A stretch of DNA of 64,000 nucleotides, taken from the NCBI GenBank assembly GCA_034231615.1, contig CM067319.1, positions 7,023,051 to 7,087,050 on the forward strand, written 5' to 3'. The notes beneath the pieces were generated by a model. The model was not told the DNA's origin, made no database searches, and worked only from the letters and a program-made list of their open reading frames with translations. Below are positions 61,501 to 64,000 of this stretch, in pieces. The first letter of the stretch is position 1. Each line of letters opens with the position of its first letter. The position numbers and the translations under genes were made by a program. The stretch is from Meghimatium bilineatum. Taxonomy: Eukaryota > Mollusca > Gastropoda > Stylommatophora > Philomycidae.

Positions 61501-62308
61501 CAACGGTTCATCAACACATAATTTATCTTTATTTATCCTGTCATCTGCAGAGCTAACGAGTGTGTGGAATTCAAATCCTGTCCATTTCTTGATGTTGTAA
61601 ATCCATGATTTGTTTTACTGTTTCTTTCATTCTTCATTGTTCCCTACAAGATTGTTCTCTTCAGTGAACCATCCCTTACTGCTTCTTTCATTCTTCATTG
61701 TTCCCTTCAAGATTGTACTTAGGTGGCGAGTCATTTTTGGTGATGTCTTCTTATTCTTCTTCAGCGTTCATTCTCAAACTCCTGCTGAATTCTCTTGTAG
61801 CAGGACCATGGTCCTCTAGATTTCCAGCAGGATGTAGTCCAGAGAATGGAAATGTGTTGTGTTCGCCGTTTTATTTGCGCCAATGGCTCGACACATCCGA
61901 CTTCAGCCGGGGGGGGGGGTGATGTCTGAAACACATTACCTAAATTAAAATTGGATGGTATCCTGTATACAATTTTATATATATTGAAATAGATGGGCGT
62001 GTTGGGAAGAGATCTTGTCTATCTTCATACAGTAATAAACTGTATAAAATTCTGAATGACAATATTTCTGTAACAATAGTAAAAATAAAACTCACAAAAA
62101 TAACATCATCCACAGTATCAACTTTAGGAAGCAAAATTGTTTTTGGCAGTCTAGTTACATTTGCAGGAGGTCCAAGGTCATCACCGATAATAGCTGCCAG
62201 ATCAGCCTCCATCAAGTCACTGGACCTAGAGTTTACTCTTAATGCGAGGTCAAAACTGTCAGCGTTTAGGTAATCCAAGGCTTCTCTAATATTTATTCTT
62301 GCTTGGGC
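49408..62308 (-). CDS. CLYBL: CLYBL (citramalyl-CoA lyase), 3' part, 5 coding exons, runs off the right edge
   Basis: CLYBL is a mitochondrial Mg2+-dependent HpcH/citrate-lyase-beta family enzyme; it splits citramalyl-CoA to acetyl-CoA and pyruvate, clearing itaconate products, and has malate-synthase-like activity. Exons in coding order: 62096-62308, 59517-59706, 56976-57089, 51924-52102, 49408-49515; phases agree, giving 267 residues plus stop. Motifs: LRVNS (23-27), LLPKVD (59-64), IYVESAQGL with likely Mg-binding Glu94, FGSDDF (125-130), YARQHIVMVAKAYGLQAIDL, YTGKQVIHPTQ (189-199) and MIDMPLL, whose Asp243 matches human catalytic Asp320. About 77 N-terminal residues, including any mitochondrial targeting peptide, lie beyond the right edge. 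Intron before the last exon is GC-AG. Confidence 0.96.
50045..50250 (-). repeat. SINE S4 copy
   Basis: ctggatgtagccatcaaccc, tttttggctgtagtgatttt and taggcaatataaatacattc are the reverse of the 29450-29645 body. The GC-richer 5' part reads as a degenerate tRNA-like head. Confidence 0.62.
50560..51545 (-). repeat. LINE fragment with RNase H
   Basis: The minus strand reads GPYKCPSCSKSVLQTDIAPT, FPDSMSVLEALKHTPYENQD, MQWIPGHSEIAGNEAVDRLA and LIFQFRTGLARINSHINKPY. A second decayed copy is at 12300-13080. Confidence 0.8.
51922..51923 (-). other. CLYBL: GC 5' splice site in CLYBL
   Basis: AAAG|gcaagtag is the standard GC-donor context. The nearest GT (AAGGCAAG|gt would be off phase) does not preserve KGAFTF. 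Confidence 0.8.
51924..52102 (-). CDS. CLYBL: CLYBL exon with GC donor
   Basis: 179 nt, acceptor taaaacag, donor AAG|gcaagt, phase 1 in and 0 out. EEGARFGYTGKQVIHPTQLP, then FTPSKARIEWATELIKNFNE, matching human REGAAMGFTGKQVIHPNQIA. Confidence 0.92.
52139..52312. mobile_element. pogo-like MITE
   Basis: Starts ggtggactccctctatagcg, ends tggtataacaggatttcacc. Both flanks are gtagta. Core ttataacaaattatcctata matches the other copies. It lies 36 bp upstream of the CLYBL exon at 51924-52102. Confidence 0.7.
52862..53340 (+). repeat. S4 SINE piece followed by a tRNA-headed SINE (S3)
   Basis: 52862-52960 is an S4 piece (ggcaaactatggaatgtaaa). At 53071 gggagccgtgtagcacagtg opens a tRNA-like head with A box tagcacagtgg (53081) and B box ggttcattccc (53125). 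The body is gtcgacccagccttaaatgg and gatggctaccgccctcattt. Confidence 0.75.
53371..53515 (+). repeat. SINE S2, 3' half
   Basis: caacccagaagccatgctaa, gcagccaagctgtaaatca, ctccagactacatcctgtta, gagtttgagaatgaacgaat. Confidence 0.7.
53840..54850. repeat. Unclassified dispersed element, partner of 19960-20170
   Basis: ggacccagggttaacagata, taccaccttgtggtgcaccc, gaatgagaattgactgcaaa and gcgtcactgtcaacacatgg parallel the 20-kb copy. 54300-54850 has no match in the window and no recognised product. Confidence 0.45.
55000..55740 (+). mobile_element. Unclassified dispersed element, copy 2
   Basis: catctgtccatatcgaaatc, an ATG at 55149 opening MDCDSDSKEFLGI, and the shared downstream block acaaacaaaacttataccaa ... 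ttattttaaaatctctaaca. Partner of 5000-5870. Confidence 0.4.
55741..56269. other. CLYBL intron, unassigned
   Basis: One short block (ttcttatttacatgtgcaca ... ttaaaa, near 56140) repeats part of the preceding element. Otherwise nothing recognised. Confidence 0.45.
56270..56470 (-). repeat. LINE 3' fragment, same family as 21336-21990
   Basis: aaaatactttatttgtttga, cctttaatagttctttt, tccctattcttctgtatatc and ctcaaaggcaattctgtctt match the reverse copy at 21540-21720 with many changes. Confidence 0.75.
56541..56694 (+). repeat. SINE S1 copy
   Basis: ctcttcttcaccgttcattc, ctggatctcttttgtagcag, tagattttcagcaggaaata, ttttatttgtgccaatggcc, acatctgtctttgg. Confidence 0.87.
56976..57089 (-). CDS. CLYBL: CLYBL exon
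   Basis: 114 nt, acceptor gtttag, donor gtaagt, phase 1 to 1. YARQHIVMVAKAYGLQAIDL and VFVDIH, like human YARQKIVVIAKAFGLQAIDL. Confidence 0.95.
57090..57775. other. CLYBL intron with one hairpin motif
   Basis: 57443-57477 has ctgataaaggccttatggtc then aaaacgttgat (see findings). No other feature recognised. Confidence 0.5.
57776..57927 (-). repeat. SINE S1 copy
   Basis: ccagtggcgcaaataaaaca, ctctgaacttcatcctgctg, tctagtaggacgtttgtcct, gagaattaacgcagaagaag. Confidence 0.86.
57964..58253. mobile_element. pogo-like MITE, full copy plus truncated second copy in tandem
   Basis: 57964-58136 is full length, ending gagggattctactg before TA. 58139-58253 restarts at ttcaaatcccattataacaa and stops inside the element. 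Confidence 0.75.
58385..58543 (-). repeat. SINE S1 copy
   Basis: ccgaagacggatgtgttggg, tggcgcaaataaaacggcaa, cattctctggactacattca, gagaatgaacgctgaagaag. One of the least diverged copies. Confidence 0.9.
59165..59430 (+). repeat. S3-like tRNA-headed SINE, decayed
   Basis: ggtcgactcagcttaaaaaa, tgggtaccagatcttctggg, gcggcagaattgatgctgac, cacttcatccccag share the S3 body layout. The head ccacccctggggttcaaggc has a B-box-like core. Confidence 0.55.
59517..59706 (-). CDS. CLYBL: CLYBL exon (Mg2+ site)
   Basis: 190 nt, acceptor tttcag, donor gtgaga, phase 0 in and 1 out. REYRPYLLIYVESAQGLINL and LDGVIFGSDDFIANIG match human MNLIPFVETAMGLLNF and LDAVVFGGEDFRASIG. Confidence 0.95.
59846..60015. mobile_element. 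pogo-like MITE, full length
   Basis: After TA it starts CAGTGGAATCCCATTATAAC and ends gagggattctactg, an inverted match. Body aatttgctatatacagtaca ... gttatatagggaactttgtt. TA target on the left, TG on the right. Confidence 0.82.
60113..60545 (+). repeat. SINE S2 copy interrupted by SINE S1
   Basis: S2 head to about 60142 (ccaggacctgaaagggaag). S1 on the minus strand spans 60143-60302. S2 resumes with gaaagggaggcaaagaacaa to caggagtttgagcacgaaca. The doubled gaaagggaag/gaaagggagg is the likely target duplication. Confidence 0.82.
60815..61330 (-). repeat. LINE 3' fragment with foldback tail
   Basis: The minus strand reads DWSKPKDNINLNSWEGKTDV, EYNKNTLQDASCAP and INGKPYGTK. The tail then holds the module ccagcggcccatgggctcat twice in opposite orientation (60818-60875 and 60897-60950). 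Confidence 0.72.
61368..61506 (+). repeat. SINE S1 copy
   Basis: tgttctcaaactccctccag, tctctcttgtagcaggat, tagatttacagcagaatgta, ttatgtgagtaaatggccc. Confidence 0.78.
61747..61912 (+). repeat. SINE S1 copy
   Basis: ttcttattcttcttcagcgt, tcctgctgaattctcttgta, agatttccagcaggatgtag, ttatttgcgccaatggctcg, followed by poly-G. Confidence 0.88.
62096..62308 (-). CDS. CLYBL: CLYBL exon (first in the window)
   Basis: Seventy-one codons, acceptor ctaccag, donor gtgagt, phase 0 to 0. AQARINIREALDYL, LALRVNSRSSDLMEADLAAI and KTILLPKVDTVDDV align with human NEARLRIVKTLEDI, RVNSVSSGLAEEDLETL and LPKVESPEEI. Confidence 0.95.
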
Positions 62309-62570
62309 CTGGTAGAAAAAAATTGATCACATATTCATTGTAACAAATATTAAATGTTTGTAGTAAGGTCTGTAACTATGTCAACAGTGGCGCAAAACAG
62401 CGGCAAAAAAGGTCAAACATGTGTGGCCATGGTTAACTTTGAGTTTGATAGCCATCGTGTAAGTATGAGAACCAGTACCCTCATATGGCTGGCTTACTAT
62501 GTTAGTAATATGGTGACATATCCACCATTCATTGGAAGTGGTAAAAACACTGAATACTTTAGCTACCAAT

Positions 62571-62718
62571 GCTGAAATCGGATGTGTCAGGCAAATGCCG
62601 CATATATAATGGTGACACAACACATTTCCATTCTCTGGACTACATCCTGCTGGAAATTTAGTAGAATTATTGTCCAGCTATAAGAGAGATCAGATGGAAG
62701 TTTGAGAAAAACAGAAAA
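62571..62718 (-). repeat. SINE S1 copy
   Basis: aatgctgaaatcggatgtgt-like start, cattctctggactacatcct, gctggaaatttagtagaatt, gagatcagatggaagtttga. Confidence 0.82.
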
Positions 62719-63185
62719 CAAATGTTTATAATGTTTTCCAGTTCTTCTATCCATAGCTGCGAGTTTTCACTCTTTGTCAGCTCATGCCAGTTTGTAACTC
62801 TATTATTTCTGAGTTGTGATTGCTTCAATTTCAATTCTTTTAAACAGTGCTTGTCTAGCTTAATTTAATTCTATACATTTAAAAAGATGGACATGGTGGG
62901 AAGAGTTCATGTTTAGCTTCATGTAGTCCTATATATATTCAAATAGAACATGCTGTACTGTTTATAAAAGGTTTTAATTGGCATGAGATCTGGATTGGTC
63001 GGACAGACAGTGGTCGTGCTAGGGGTTTGGTTGGTCTTTTTCAACCTCTGGTAGTATATGCAACATCTCCATGACAAGGGATTGCCTTGATGAAAGATGT
63101 TTTCCAGTTACCACAAAACAGCCAAACTCAAAACCTCGAGGTGAACAAGACTGTGGTAAAACTTGCTAACAGGTCAACGAATAAT
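62719..63185. other. CLYBL intron, nothing recognised
   Basis: No repeat family or upstream CLYBL exon was seen; the missing N-terminal exons should lie to the right of 64000. Confidence 0.45.
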
Positions 63186-63189
63186 TAAA

Positions 63190-63352
63190 TTCTTCTTCTT
63201 CTCCGATGTTCATTCTCAACCTTCCATTGGATCTCTCTTGCAGCAGGACAATGGACCTACTAGATTTCCAGCAGGATATAGTCCAGAGAATGGAAATGCG
63301 TTGTATTGCCATTTTATTTGCGCTAATGACCCGACATATCCGTCTTCGATGA
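63190..63352 (+). repeat. SINE S1 copy
   Basis: ttcttcttcttctccgatgt, ttggatctctcttgcagcag, tagatttccagcaggatata, ttttatttgcgctaatgacc, tatccgtcttcga. Confidence 0.88.
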
Positions 63353-63435
63353 GGAATAATTAAATAGAATATATAAAATGATTTTTAAATGTAGAAACTA
63401 AAGTAAACTAGCCCCTGTTCACATTGTGTATAGAC

Positions 63436-63616
63436 CACAGGTGGGAAACCTTTTTGAATTGGTAGACCGGATAGTGTGATATGGGAGCCAACATGCCTTT
63501 TCTAACCAAAATGAAAAAGTAGTCATCGCATACACTGTAAGATTAGCATGTAGTGCATATATAAATCAGCCTGGTGGAGCAGATTTGACCAGTGATCCAT
63601 ATTTTGCCCATCACTG
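63436..63616. mobile_element. hAT-like MITE
   Basis: Starts cacaggtgggaaaccttttt and ends ttttgcccatcactg, reverse complement CAGTGATGGGCAAAA. Flanks gtatagac and atatagag agree at 6 of 8 positions, as a hAT target duplication would. Confidence 0.72.
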
Positions 63617-64000
63617 ATATAGAGGAATAAGGTTTTAGGTTCATATTTTTCATTCACTAACAGTATAGGAATTATTTAGGATCATGCCCACCTCCTTTAC
63701 TTTCCCAGATCTTATACCAATTCTTTAAGGATGGGTTGACCTAGGAAATGTACTCTAAAACTGTTTACAGTTGAACTAGAAAATCAAACATGAATCACTC
63801 AAATCAAAAGCCAGAGCATTAAACTCTGCGCTACTGCAAATCTCAATCTACATATTGTTTCTGCTGTATAGACCGGTTGGATGTTGATCCAGCAGTCTGT
63901 TGGCTCATGGCCTTTGACCTGAACTGGTGTACAGGTAACTGAGTAAATCTTTATTCCATTTTTCAGTTATTTATAATATTTATTTGTGGAGCACTGTAGC

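Noticed and set aside
1-64000. LTR or other virus-like elements
   Set aside because: No pair of long terminal direct repeats, primer-binding site, protease, integrase or capsid signature was recognised; the reverse-transcriptase pieces are all LINE-type.

Overview
This is an AT-rich animal nuclear window. The evidence is spliced GT-AG genes with conserved metazoan orthologs, introns of several kilobases, and dense LINEs, SINEs, MITEs and satellites. The repeat mix suggests a marine invertebrate, perhaps a mollusc or another lophotrochozoan, but nothing here fixes the phylum. All gene calls come from reading exons by eye, joining only splice sites whose phases agree, and comparing with the human proteins from memory.

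There are three host genes. (1) The 5' part of LTN1 (listerin), on the minus strand, has eight coding exons between 18212 and 1927. They encode the first ~383 residues; the rest of the gene, including the RING, lies beyond the left edge. (2) A complete SETD4 (SET-domain lysine methyltransferase family), on the plus strand, has ten coding exons from 27916 to 45777. The phases agree throughout and give a 435-residue protein. (3) The 3' part of CLYBL (mitochondrial citramalyl-CoA lyase), on the minus strand, has five coding exons between 62308 and 49408. About 77 N-terminal residues lie beyond the right edge. LTN1 and SETD4 are head to head with 9.7 kb between them. SETD4 and CLYBL are tail to tail. 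The three proteins share no pathway (ribosome-associated quality control, protein methylation, mitochondrial C5-dicarboxylate metabolism), so this is a neighbourhood and not an operon-like unit.

The rest is repeat. Two satellites stand out, both tied to SETD4: a ~2.8-kb 26/21-bp array in intron 3 whose first unit is the exon 3 splice donor itself, and a ~2.8-kb 23-bp array (~122 copies) starting 44 bp after the stop codon. Shorter minisatellites with 33-57-bp units sit in introns and intergenic DNA. More than twenty 5'-truncated LINE 3' ends are present, some with RNase H. At least 15 copies of SINE family S1 and 11 of S2 share sequence modules. There are tRNA-headed SINEs, hAT-like and pogo-like nonautonomous DNA elements, and an unclassified 513-bp element with 13-bp target duplications and a paralogous empty site. 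Intergenic block 19.3-21.3 kb lies between two tail-to-tail LINE copies and holds a palindrome.

No convincing retrovirus-like, LTR or other capsid-bearing element was recognised. The best candidates for something undescribed are the splice-site-seeded satellite and the 513/833-bp element family.
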